From: CAZCBN01 sp964496975 | GTDB lineage: Bacteria > Planctomycetota > Phycisphaerae > Phycisphaerales > UBA1924 | Direction: 5' to 3' | DNA: 24,539 nucleotides | Assembly: GCA_964496975.1 (NCBI GenBank) | Contig: CAZCBN010000043.1 | Span: 1-24,539, forward strand | In this document: positions 16,638 to 23,711 of the stretch, one piece after another | How positions within the stretch are numbered: position 1 is the first letter of the stretch | How the letters are laid out: every line of letters starts with the position of its first letter | The notes under the pieces: generated by a model | What the model saw: the letters and a program-made list of their open reading frames with translations, nothing else | Databases searched by the model: none | Told to the model about the DNA's origin: nothing | Made by a program: the position numbers and the translations under genes

Positions 16638-17432
16638 TCAGCGGCCTTCGAAGAGGCGGTCGCCGAGCCAGTCGTGGAGTTCGCGGATGCCCTTGATGAG
16701 GTTGGCGGTTTTGGCGACGTCGTAGGGGACGCGGATAAACTCGACGTGGTCGGCGTGGAGGACGGCGTAGGAGGCCCGCGGGTCATGGTCGCGGGGCTGG
16801 CCGACGGAGCCGACGTTGATGACGATTTTTTCGGATTCGTCGAAGGCGTAGCGGGGGGAGTCGCCCAGCTCGGAGGGGGGGAAGAAGTCCATCTCGTCGG
16901 TGAAGACGCCGGGGACGTGGGTGTGGCCACAGAGGGCGATACGGTCGACGCGTTCGAAGATGGCGTGGAGCTTGTCGGGCGCGTTGTGGACGTCGTCTGG
17001 GAAGATGTACTCGTTGATGGGGCGGCGCGGGGAGGCGTGAACGGCGAGGAAGGCGGGGGGGGCCGCGGCGCCGTTCTGGTCTGGGAGGGCCTCGACGACG
17101 CGGACGCGGAGGCGTCCGAGGTAGTCGTAGCGTTCGGCGCGGAGGGCCTGGTCGGGCTCGGCGGCGAACTGCTCGCGGGTCCAGAAGGCGGCGCCCTCGG
17201 CGCTGGCGTTGAAGTTTGTGGGCTCGTAGAGGACGCCGAAGTCGTGGTTCCCCATGAGGGACCAGGTGCAGCGTTGGCGGACGAGGTCGACGCAGCGGAG
17301 GGGCTCGGGGCCGTAGCCGATGATGTCGCCCAGGCAGATGATGCGCTGGATGCCCCGGCGTGCGATGTCGTCGAGGACGGCGGTGAGGGCCTCGGCGTTG
17401 CCGTGGATGTCTGAGATGACGGCGGTGGGCAC
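16638..17432 (-). CDS. Calcineurin-like metallophosphoesterase (YfcE/ApaH-like family)
   Basis: A 264-residue binuclear-metal phosphoesterase. All metal motifs are present: D8-I-H10 in SDIHGN, GDIIGYGP at 35-42, GNHD at 61-64, His132 in AVHASP, and GHTH at 169-172. The group includes protein phosphatases, dinucleotide hydrolases and phosphodiesterases, so the substrate is not defined. The start is a GTG at 17432, chosen because the SDIHGN motif must lie near the N-terminus; the Shine-Dalgarno is weak. Length is normal for the family. It is transcribed toward yidC with 118 bases between, including a gap and a G-run, so co-transcription is possible. It is divergent from clpP1 across 429 bases. 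Confidence 0.92.
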   Translation of the reverse strand: MPTAVISDIHGNAEALTAVLDDIARRGIQRIICLGDIIGYGPEPLRCVDLVRQRCTWSLMGNHDFGVLYEPTNFNASAEGAAFWTREQFAAEPDQALRAERYDYLGRLRVRVVEALPDQNGAAAPPAFLAVHASPRRPINEYIFPDDVHNAPDKLHAIFERVDRIALCGHTHVPGVFTDEMDFFPPSELGDSPRYAFDESEKIVINVGSVGQPRDHDPRASYAVLHADHVEFIRVPYDVAKTANLIKGIRELHDWLGDRLFEGR

Positions 17433-17861
17433 GGGGGGCGTTCCGAGGGTGAGGTGAGCCGGGGCGTGTCCGCGTCGGCGGGTCTGGATGGTATGGACGA
17501 GGGGATGGGTGGGCTACGCGAGGGCGGGCCGGCGTGGCTCGGGCGGGGGCTCGAGCGGGGGCATTGTCGGGGGCACGCCAGAATGGCATGTTGTTCGAGG
17601 GGTATCATGACCCGGGCTCACGCGAGGGGCCTCACGGGCCGATGAGGTCGATCCGGTGCGGCCCCGCGACGGGGTGCCCGGGTCGCTTGGTCGATCGGCG
17701 TGCCCGGGGCCCATGGCGCTGTGCGAGCACGGGGACGGCCCGCGGCGCAGCGTGTGCGGCCCGGGGCCGGGTCCGTCGGTTGGGCCCGTCGGGTGGGCCC
17801 GTCGGGTGGGCCCGCTGTTTGGGGCCGGGGGTTCGGGTTCGACAGCCACGGGGGAAGGCGC
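17433..17861. other. 429-base divergent intergenic region upstream of clpP1
   Basis: This must hold the promoters of both the metallophosphoesterase gene and clpP1. No convincing promoter stands out. Candidates for clpP1 are TTGTCG near 17565 with CATGTT 17 bases downstream, and TATCAT near 17602. No CIRCE or other known heat-shock operator is seen. A 13-bp triplicate repeat lies at 17775-17813. Confidence 0.4.
17775..17813. repeat. 13-bp tandem repeat, three copies, upstream of clpP1
   Basis: Units at 17775, 17788 and 17801 read gtcgggtgggccc, the first with one change (gtcggttgggccc). It lies 48 bases before the clpP1 ATG, in the likely 5' leader. The period equals that of the minisatellite before typA, although the sequences differ. 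Confidence 0.85.
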
Positions 17862-18483
17862 ATGCCCGCCGCGAACGTTTCCTACCAGCGCACGCGCGAG
17901 ATGACGATCGACGAGCTTTTGCTCGAGAACCGGATCGTCTTCCTGATCGGGGAGATCAACTACCAGTCGGCGAGCCGGGTGATGATGCAGATGCTCTACN
18001 NNNNNNNNNCTCTACCTGGAGAACCAGCGCCGGGGGCAGGAGATCAACTTCTATATCAACAGCTTCGGCGGGAGCGTGGACGACACGCTGGCGATCTACG
18101 ACACGATGCAGTTTTTGAGCAGCACGGTGGCGACCTATTGCATCGGCCGGGCGTACAGCGGCGCGGCGCTGCTGCTGACGGCGGGCGAGAAGGGCAAGCG
18201 GTTCATCCTGCCGCACGCGAAGGTGATGATCCACCAGCCCTACGGGGGCATCACGGGGCAGGCGGAGGACATCCGGCTGCAGGCGGAGCAGATCATCAAG
18301 AGCAAGCGGGCGCTGATCGAGATCCTGGCGCGGCACACGGGGCAGACCCCCGAGCGGATCCGCGAGGACTCGGAGCGGGATCGCTACTTCAGCGCGGGCG
18401 AGGCGAAGGAGTACGGGCTGGTGGACGAGGTGCTGGCGCACCCGCCCAAGGGCGTGTCGGCCCTGCCGGGCGGCGCGTCGTGA
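17862..18483 (+). CDS. clpP1: ATP-dependent Clp protease proteolytic subunit ClpP1, interrupted by artefactual gap
   Basis: Serine peptidase subunit of the Clp protease, which degrades unfolded and tagged proteins fed by ClpX/ClpA/ClpC. Forty-six codons precede the ten N, ending QMLY; after the gap the frame resumes LYLENQ. The bases ctctac occur on both sides, so removing the N and one copy gives a continuous protein of 201 residues, matching ClpP2 in length through this region. In that numbering the triad is Ser94 (GRAYSGA), His119 (VMIHQP) and an Asp in ERDRYFS. Oddities: the NSPGG oxyanion motif reads NSFGG (61-65) and ASMG reads YSGA. Shine-Dalgarno GGAAGG lies just before the ATG. clpP2 starts 38 bases after the stop, so the two are an operon and may form mixed ClpP1P2 rings. 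clpX is not adjacent. Confidence 0.93.
18000..18009. other. Assembly gap (10 N), probably a 6-base overlap rather than missing DNA
   Basis: The six bases before the gap (ctctac, 17994-17999) are repeated immediately after it (18010-18015). Merging them restores the clpP1 frame and the expected length, so nothing appears to be missing here. Confidence 0.9.
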
Positions 18484-18521
18484 GCGGCCGGATCCAAGCG
18501 CACCCCCGGGGGGATTGAAGC

Positions 18522-19154
18522 ATGAGCACCACGATCAGCAACCACCTCGTGCCCATCGTCATCGAGCAGTCGGGCCGCGGCGAGCGGGCGTACGACATCT
18601 ACAGCCGGCTGCTGAAGGACCGGATCATCTTCGTCGGCGGGCCGATCATGGACGAGCTGGCGAACCTGGTGGTCGCGCAGCTGCTGTTCCTGGCCAACGA
18701 GGACGGCAAGTCGGACATCCACATGTACGTGAACAGCCCCGGCGGCAGCGTGAGCGCCGGGCTCGGCATCATCGACACCATGCAGTACGTGCAGCCCGAT
18801 GTGTGCACCTACATCATCGGCCAGGCCGCGAGCATGGGCAGCGTGATCGCCACCTGCGGCACCAAGGGCAAACGCTTCGCCCTGCGCAACGCCCGCAACC
18901 TCATGCACCAGCCCCTCCTCGGCGGCGTCATGGAGGGCCAGGCCACCGACCTCGAGATCGAGGCCCGCGAGATGCTCCGCATCCGCGAGCGGCTCTACGC
19001 CCTCTACAGCCAGCAGACGGGCCAGACCCCCGAGAAGATCGAGAGGGACTGCGACCGCAACAAGTGGCTCGACGACGGCGAGATGCTCGAGTACGGCCTC
19101 ATCGACCGCGTGCTGACCAGCATGCCGGTGCGGACCACGCCCGCGGCGGGGTGA
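18522..19154 (+). CDS. clpP2: ATP-dependent Clp protease proteolytic subunit ClpP2
   Basis: Second ClpP paralogue, 210 residues, with a fully canonical active site: NSPGG (71-75), GQAASMGS with Ser104, NLMHQP with His129 and an Asp in the CDRNKWL region. The handle segment GQATDLEIEAREMLRIRERL is intact. The N-terminus is about 15 residues longer than E. coli mature ClpP and may include a processed propeptide. GGGGGATTGAAG precedes the ATG. It follows clpP1 by 38 bases on the same strand and is surely co-transcribed. With the canonical site here and a variant one in ClpP1, the two probably assemble as a hetero-tetradecamer, as in actinobacteria (inference). No intrinsic terminator with a T-run was found downstream. 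Confidence 0.97.
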   Translation: MSTTISNHLVPIVIEQSGRGERAYDIYSRLLKDRIIFVGGPIMDELANLVVAQLLFLANEDGKSDIHMYVNSPGGSVSAGLGIIDTMQYVQPDVCTYIIGQAASMGSVIATCGTKGKRFALRNARNLMHQPLLGGVMEGQATDLEIEAREMLRIRERLYALYSQQTGQTPEKIERDCDRNKWLDDGEMLEYGLIDRVLTSMPVRTTPAAG

Positions 19155-19551
19155 ACGGGCCGAGCGTACTCCGGGATTGAAATGGACGCGACGGGCTGGG
19201 GGCCGGCGTGGCTCGCTGGTGCTGTCGCTGCGCACGCAGAGTTGGATGATGTTTGGACCCGGCTTCGCGGATGCGGGGGTGGGCGTGCGGTGTGGCGTGC
19301 GGTGTGGCGCGGGAGGGTGGCGGGCCGCAGGCGGTTGTATAAATAGATGATGGACGGCCGGTGTCGTGCGGGCGGCCCCACCGGGCCGGACGGTGCGGAC
19401 GGGCCGCGGCGACGCGAGCTGGCGCCGGGTGCGCGCGGCGTCCCGGGCACTCGATCAAGATCGTTGCGAAGGTGGAGGCGGCGGCGGCCCCGGGGACGAG
19501 ACTCGACGAGCCGCGATGTCCATCCGTCGGCGAGGGGCTCGGCCCGGGGAC
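19155..19551. other. 397-base convergent intergenic region
   Basis: It lies between the 3' ends of clpP2 and the M16-like gene. No credible gene or clear terminator. A 12-bp unit (ggcgtgcggtgt) is repeated about 2.3 times at 19282-19309. An AT-rich TATAAAT at 19338-19344 stands out in DNA of very high G+C and might be a -10 element for a small transcript, but no convincing small protein follows. Confidence 0.4.
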
Positions 19552-20802
19552 TTACACGCCCGGGGGCGGGGTGAGCGCGGCGGGGCCCAGGGTTTGCACG
19601 GTGACGCGCCCCATCTGCCGGCGGCGCTGGTAGTCGTGCAGCCTCGCGAGCGTAACGGCATCGACCTCGGCGGCGAGCTCGTCGAGCGAACGCGGGCGGC
19701 CGATGCGGTGCTGGTCAAAGGCGAGCGCCCGGGCGCGGGCGTTGGTGCTCTCGCCGCTGAAGACGAGTCGGCTCTTCATGCCGGCGACGGCGCGGGCGAA
19801 CTCTTCGGGCGTGACGGGGCCGCCGTTGCCGGCGTCGGCGACGCGGAGCAGCTCGGCCCAGAGCACATCGAGCGACTGCTGGGCCCGCTCGGGCGTGGTG
19901 CCGACGTAGGCGGTGACGGCGCCGAACTCCTTGCCTGCGGCGTAGCCCGCGCTGACGGAGTAGCAGAGGCCCCGCTTCTCACGCACCTCGCTGAAGAGGC
20001 GGCCCGACATGCCGCCGGAGAGGGCGCTGTTGAGGACGCGTTCGAGCGCGGCGTCGGGCTGGTCCTCGCGCGGGGCGTCGTGGACGACGATGACCTGGAC
20101 CTGGTTGGAGTCCTCGGTGGCGTGGGCGTAGCCGCGCGGGGGCGCGGCGCCGAGGGCGAGCTCGGCGGACGGACCGGACCAGCGCGCGAGGAGACGGTCA
20201 AAGACGGAGGCGGCGGCGTCGGGGTCGACATCGCCGGCGAGGGCGAGGATGGAGCCGCGGGGCGAGGCGGCGGCCCGCCAGCCGGCGCGGAGCTCGTCGG
20301 GCGTGATGCGGAGGAGGTCTTCCTCGGTGCCGTAGCCGGAGCGGTTCAGGGGCTCGGGGTGGTGCCGCTCGCGGGCGGCGAGCATGGCGCGCTCCTGCGG
20401 GTCGTCTTCGAGGGAGGCGAGGGCCTGGACGCAGAGCTCGCGCGAGGCCTCGACGGCGGCGTCGTCAAAGCGGGGGTCCAGGACCATGTCGGCGAGGAGC
20501 GGGGCGACGTCGGCGAGGCGGTTGCCGAGCGCGGTGGCCCCAATTCGGAGGAAGTTCCGGCCGTTCTCGACGGATCGGGAGGCCCCGGTGCGGTCAAACG
20601 CGTCGGCCTGGGCGCGGGAATCGAGGGCGCCGGAGCCGCGCATGAGCAACTCGGACCACATCGCGGCGCGGCCCTGGGCATTTTTTGGGTCGTGCGCGTC
20701 GCCGCCGGGGACGAGCCAGCAGATCCCGACGGAACGGACGCCCTCGATGCGTTCGACGATGAGGGGAAGGCCGCAGCGGAGGGTGGTGGTGGAGATGGTC
20801 AT
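19552..20802 (-). CDS. M16-fold (insulinase-like) protein lacking the zinc motif
   Basis: A 416-residue protein of the two-domain M16B fold. The N-terminal half shows VGICWLVPGGDAHDP and a helix where active enzymes carry HxxEH. Here the aligned positions are Ala47, Ser50 and Glu51 (GRAAMWSELLMRG), so the zinc ligands are lost. The C-terminal half keeps the substrate-binding motif, EVREKRGLCYSVSAGY, with conserved Arg/Tyr, and GTTPERAQQ. This is the pattern of non-catalytic partners in M16B heterodimers, but no catalytic M16 gene is adjacent. It may pair with a subunit encoded elsewhere or act as a chaperone-like binder. The ATG at 20802 has GGAG 10 bases upstream, and the N-terminal strand LRCGLPLIVERIEG begins at once, as in the family. 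No signal peptide is seen. Confidence 0.85.
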   Translation of the reverse strand: MTISTTTLRCGLPLIVERIEGVRSVGICWLVPGGDAHDPKNAQGRAAMWSELLMRGSGALDSRAQADAFDRTGASRSVENGRNFLRIGATALGNRLADVAPLLADMVLDPRFDDAAVEASRELCVQALASLEDDPQERAMLAARERHHPEPLNRSGYGTEEDLLRITPDELRAGWRAAASPRGSILALAGDVDPDAAASVFDRLLARWSGPSAELALGAAPPRGYAHATEDSNQVQVIVVHDAPREDQPDAALERVLNSALSGGMSGRLFSEVREKRGLCYSVSAGYAAGKEFGAVTAYVGTTPERAQQSLDVLWAELLRVADAGNGGPVTPEEFARAVAGMKSRLVFSGESTNARARALAFDQHRIGRPRSLDELAAEVDAVTLARLHDYQRRRQMGRVTVQTLGPAALTPPPGV

Positions 20803-21463
20803 GGGGTGTGTGCTCCGTCGCGGGTCATGGGGTTGATGGGTGCGGCGAGCCGGTGCGCGGGCGTTGTCTCGGCGCACTCGGTCGAGTGTACGGGGCGTGA
20901 TGCGACGCGGCGTGGCCGAGTGGGCGAGGGGGAACGTGGGGGCATCGTGCGGGGAAGTGCGGCGAACGTGCATCGAAGTGATGCACGCGCGGCGTGCGCG
21001 ATGCGAGCGGCGTGCGTTGCGGCGCCGGGTCCGATGTCGGCGCGTGGCGGCGTGCGGCGTCGATCGCGGCGATGCTGACGCGGACGCGCGACGGCGCGTG
21101 CGCGGGGCGTGCGATGCGGTCGGCGCGGGTCGATGCGTTGAAGCGCGGACCGCGCGCGAAGGCTCACGGCGCGCGGGTCGCGCGTGCGCGGCGCGGCGCT
21201 CGCGGGTGTTGTTGGATGAAAAAAGTTCACTTTCTTTGCGCGCTGCGCGCATGCGGGCGTTGCTTTCGGCGTTGAAGCGTGTATGTTCTGCGCGACGGAT
21301 GCGTGATCATCGCGCAGGTGTTGCCGGGTTTGTTGAAGAACGGCGCTGGTCGGTTCCGATAGAAGCGCGAGTAGAGGCGCCAGCATGCCGCCGCCCGGGT
21401 GGTGCGGGGTGATGCCGAGGCGCACGTCAGCGAAGCACACGACTCGAACCGAGGAGCATGCAC
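20803..21463. other. 661-base intergenic region, CpG-rich
   Basis: No credible gene: open frames here give Arg-rich, low-complexity products on both strands. Bases from about 20976 to 21210 are unusually dense in CGCG/GCGC. They end at an AT-rich patch (gaaaaaagttcactttcttt, 21217-21236). Downstream lies a promoter candidate (separate entry). It may be a long regulatory region for the H1-like gene, or the remains of a decayed gene; neither is shown. Confidence 0.4.
21260..21287 (+). promoter_or_regulatory. Candidate promoter for the H1-like gene
   Basis: TTGCTT (21260-21265), 16 bases, then TATGTT (21282-21287). It would give a 5' leader of about 170 bases. A competing weaker pair is TTGAAG (21333-21338) with CCGATA (21356-21361). 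Both are matches by eye only. Confidence 0.3.
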
Positions 21464-21667
21464 ATGGCCAAGAGGGCTAAGAAGGCCGCGAAACGCGCGG
21501 CGAAGAAGAAGACCAAGAAGGTGTCCAAGAAGGTCTCCAAGAAGAAGGTGACCAAGAAGAAGGCGAAGAAGAAGGCGGCCAAGAAGGTCAGCCGCAAGAA
21601 GACCTCCCGCAAGAAGGCCGCCCGCCGCACCGCGGCCCCGGCGCCGATGACCCCGATGCCGCTCTGA
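21464..21667 (+). CDS. Lysine-rich histone H1-like DNA-binding protein
   Basis: A 67-residue, extremely basic protein: 26 Lys and 6 Arg. It consists of irregular KK-V-S / KK-V-T / KK-A repeats and ends in a short Ala/Pro tail (TAAPAPMTPMPL). This composition matches bacterial H1-like nucleoid proteins (chlamydial Hc1/Hc2, AlgP-like tails), which bind and compact DNA without a folded domain. The ATG at 21464 is preferred over the one at 21458 because GAGGAG (21451-21456) lies 7 bases before it. A terminator follows at 21804-21829. It is monocistronic. The assignment is by composition, so a ribosome- or RNA-binding role is also possible. Confidence 0.75.
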   Translation: MAKRAKKAAKRAAKKKTKKVSKKVSKKKVTKKKAKKKAAKKVSRKKTSRKKAARRTAAPAPMTPMPL

Positions 21668-21803
21668 TCATCTCGACGTCCTTCAGTCGTCGCGGGACCA
21701 ACACCTCCCGTCGACCAAACAACTGATCATCCTGACAACAACGCGATGATGCCCGCCGACACGCGATCGTGACGGCGAGCGATGAACCGACCACCCACGT
21801 TGC

Positions 21804-21829
21804 ACGGCGGCCCCTTTGGCCGCCGTTTT
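21804..21829 (+). terminator. Intrinsic terminator after the H1-like gene
   Basis: acggcggcc (21804-21812) pairs perfectly with ggccgccgt (21818-21826) around ccttt, with TTTT at 21826-21829. It lies 137 bases past the stop of the H1-like gene. The stem closely resembles that of the terminator at 3214-3247. Confidence 0.8.
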
Positions 21830-21860
21830 CTTGTTTGGCGAGAAATGACGACGGGGGCGG

Positions 21861-21902
21861 GGGGAGTGGGGAATGGGGAATGGGCAATAGCGAATGGGGA
21901 AG
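21861..21902. repeat. Heptamer tandem repeat (STRR-like), six units
   Basis: Six consecutive 7-base units: ggggagt, ggggaat, ggggaat, gggcaat, agcgaat, ggggaag. This looks like the short tandemly repeated repetitive (STRR) heptamers known from heterocystous cyanobacteria and seen in other large genomes. It is intergenic, between a terminator and a hypothetical gene. Confidence 0.85.
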
Positions 21903-22027
21903 AGGCAGGAGGCCATCGGGGACGGGGAGTTGGGAGTGGACGGAACGTCGTGGTGGATGCGGGGCGCGAGGGGCGCGTGGGCGGGGTGGTCGCGCGCGGG
22001 GGCGTGATCGTCGCGGTACAACATGGC

Positions 22028-22648
22028 ATGGATGTGGCGGATCGTTCCCCGGATGAAGGGTGTCGCAAGTTCCGATCGTTCACGAAGGGCGTGATCGAGT
22101 GCGATGGTGTGCCGTCGCCGGTGGCGTTCGTTCATGACCCGGCGGGGGGCGCGGTGGTGTTCGCCGGGCCGCGGGAGTTTTTGGAGTGCGAGCAGTTGGT
22201 GCTCTTCCTGCCGGACGATCGGTTTGAGAGCATGCAGGCGTTGCTCTCGCCGGCGGCGCTGGACGAGGGTCGCGACGGCGCGCTGATCGATCGGCACGGG
22301 GGGTACCACCCGGGGCGGGCGGAGGGCGGGTGGGTGCGCGCGCGAGTCGTGACGGTGCGCGACGGCGGGGCGGTGTGGGAAGGGGAGCGCGTGAGCCGGC
22401 CGAACGCGCTGGCGGCGTGCGAGGGCGAGCTGCGGCGGGCGCTGAACGCGGACAAGGCGCGGCTCGCGGCGATGGTGGAGCGGCGGAGCGGGGTGCGGCC
22501 GGTGTCGCCGGTGGCGGTGGGCGTCGACGAGGATGGGTGCGACGTGCGCGCGGGGGTTGGGGTGGTGCGGGTGGCGTGGCCTGCGCGCGCGGAGGACGCG
22601 GACGCGGCGCGGGCGATGGTGGCGTCGCTGCTGGCGGGCGCGGTGTGA
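22028..22648 (+). CDS. Hypothetical protein, C-terminus possibly DUF2470-like
   Basis: A 206-residue product with no signal peptide or membrane segment. I do not recognise it with certainty. The N-terminal half (GVIECDGVPSPVAFV, LVLFLPDDRFESMQALL) looks like a beta-rich fold. The C-terminal part, ELRRALNADKARLAAM followed by AVGVDEDGCDVRAG and RVAWPARAEDADAAR, resembles the DUF2470 domain found with haem- and flavin-binding split-barrel proteins, but the usual His after LNAD is Lys here. The start is uncertain: the ATG at 22028 lacks a Shine-Dalgarno, though TACAAC ends 5 bases before it; an in-frame GTG near 22091 follows GAAGGG. Codon use is typical of the genome. The next gene, phenylalanine hydroxylase, starts 114 bases on; a functional link is not established. 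Confidence 0.55.
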   Translation: MDVADRSPDEGCRKFRSFTKGVIECDGVPSPVAFVHDPAGGAVVFAGPREFLECEQLVLFLPDDRFESMQALLSPAALDEGRDGALIDRHGGYHPGRAEGGWVRARVVTVRDGGAVWEGERVSRPNALAACEGELRRALNADKARLAAMVERRSGVRPVSPVAVGVDEDGCDVRAGVGVVRVAWPARAEDADAARAMVASLLAGAV

Positions 22649-22762
22649 CGCGGGCGGCGGCTCACGCGTGGCGCGCTCGGGCGGTTGGGGCGGATAGAGT
22701 TTTGTTGGGTGGTGGGCGTCGGCGGGGTGCGTTGAGCGGGCAAACCCGGAAGGAGCGGCGCT

Positions 22763-23686
22763 GTGCGGGATGACATCGCTTACAACAACATCGTGGACGG
22801 GGCCGAGTTTGTGCGGGCGCAGGGGGCGGCGGACGCGGCGGCGCAGCTGCCGGAGCATCTGATCGACCCGACGGCGTTTTATGTGACGCAGCACTACGCG
22901 CGGTACAGCGCGGAGAACCACGAGGTGTGGAACACGCTGTACCACCGGCGGTGGGCGAAGCTGGCGGAGCAGGCGAGCACGACGTTCATCCGCGGGCTCG
23001 AGGCGATCAACCTGGTGCCGGACCGGGTGCCGCTGCTGTTCGGGAAGGCGGCGGACCCGTACGACGGGTCGCGGACGGTGACGGGGATCAACGAGTTTTT
23101 GCGGCCGCTGACGGGGTGGCAGAGCCGGGCGGTGCCGGGGTATCTGCCGGCGAAGGCGTTCTTTGCGTGCCTGGCGCGGCGGGAGTTTCCGACGACGATC
23201 GTGGTGCGGCCCAAGGAGAAGATGGACTACCTGCCGGAGCCGGACATTTTTCACGATGTGTTCGGGCATGTGCCGCTGCACGCGGACGCGGTGTTTGCGG
23301 AGTTTTTGCAGACGTACGGGAAGGCGGCGCTGCACGCGGGGGACGAGCACACGGAGGCGCTGGGGCGGCTGTTCTGGTTCACGGTGGAGTTCGGGCTTGT
23401 GCGGGAGGAGGGGCGGCTGAAGATCTACGGGAGCGGGCTGATCAGCAGCCACGCGGAGAGCGAGCACGCGCTGACGGCGCCGGAGCCGCCGCGGGGGGTG
23501 AGCCTCGGCCCGAGCGACGCGAGCGGGCGGGTGGAGCGGCGTGCGTTTGATCTGGAACGGGTGATCGCGACGCCGTTTGAGATTGATCACTTTCAGCCGG
23601 TGTTGTATGTGCTGGAAAGCTTTGAGCAGTTGCGCGATGCGATGAACATGTATGCGGGGCGGGTTTTGGAGGGGGCAGGGGTTTGA
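22763..23686 (+). CDS. phhA: Phenylalanine 4-monooxygenase (biopterin-dependent aromatic amino acid hydroxylase)
   Basis: Converts phenylalanine to tyrosine using a tetrahydropterin, iron and O2; 307 residues, the usual bacterial single-domain size. Iron ligands are visible: His164 and His169 in FHDVFGHVPLH, and Glu209 in FWFTVEFGL. Other family segments are SRTVTGINEFLRPLTGWQSR, which lines the pterin/substrate site, REFPTTIVVRPKEKMDYLPEPD, and YGSGLISSHAES. No regulatory ACT domain is present, as expected in bacteria. The start is a GTG at 22763, preferred because AAGGAG lies 8 bases upstream. No pterin-carbinolamine dehydratase or homogentisate gene is adjacent. The FRG-domain gene begins 21 bases after the stop on the same strand but has quite different base composition. 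Confidence 0.96.
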   Translation: MRDDIAYNNIVDGAEFVRAQGAADAAAQLPEHLIDPTAFYVTQHYARYSAENHEVWNTLYHRRWAKLAEQASTTFIRGLEAINLVPDRVPLLFGKAADPYDGSRTVTGINEFLRPLTGWQSRAVPGYLPAKAFFACLARREFPTTIVVRPKEKMDYLPEPDIFHDVFGHVPLHADAVFAEFLQTYGKAALHAGDEHTEALGRLFWFTVEFGLVREEGRLKIYGSGLISSHAESEHALTAPEPPRGVSLGPSDASGRVERRAFDLERVIATPFEIDHFQPVLYVLESFEQLRDAMNMYAGRVLEGAGV

Positions 23687-23696
23687 GGGAGTTGGT

Positions 23697-23711
23697 ATGC
23701 TGTCGGCATGA
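23697..23711 (+). CDS. Possible 4-residue leader ORF (MLSA) coupled to the FRG gene
   Basis: ATG at 23697 lies 6 bases after GAGGGA (23685-23690). It encodes Met-Leu-Ser-Ala and its TGA overlaps the FRG-gene ATG as ATGA. The ribosome-binding site fits this ATG better than the FRG start (17 bases away), so translation could be coupled through it. It may be chance. Confidence 0.2.
   Translation: MLSA

Larger units (their letters stand above)
21668..22027. other. 360-base intergenic region with terminator and heptamer repeats
   Basis: It holds the terminator at 21804-21829 and a heptamer repeat at 21861-21902. Further ggggag/gggag runs follow around 21918-21938. The open frame of the next gene extends back through this stretch, but its translation there is repeat-derived (Gly/Glu/Asn-rich), so I regard it as non-coding. 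Confidence 0.55.

Noticed and set aside
14213..17608. Apparent fusion of an upstream protein to YidC in one minus-strand frame
   Set aside because: The part before 16519 is a Pro/Ser/Thr-rich shadow of the metallophosphoesterase in another frame and crosses an N gap; YidC begins naturally at 16519.
19347..19574. 75-codon frame after TATAAAT and tandem ATG codons
   Set aside because: Gly/Arg/Pro-rich product overlapping the 3' end of the M16-fold gene, no Shine-Dalgarno; the promoter-like site is kept as a finding only.
19366..21078. Plus-strand open frame of 570 codons
   Set aside because: Antisense to the M16-fold gene; composition-driven product with no recognisable motif.
20840..21412. 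190-codon Arg-rich open frame in the long intergenic region
   Set aside because: Product is Arg/Ala/Cys low-complexity, no ribosome-binding site, no family resemblance; open only because of CGCG-rich DNA.
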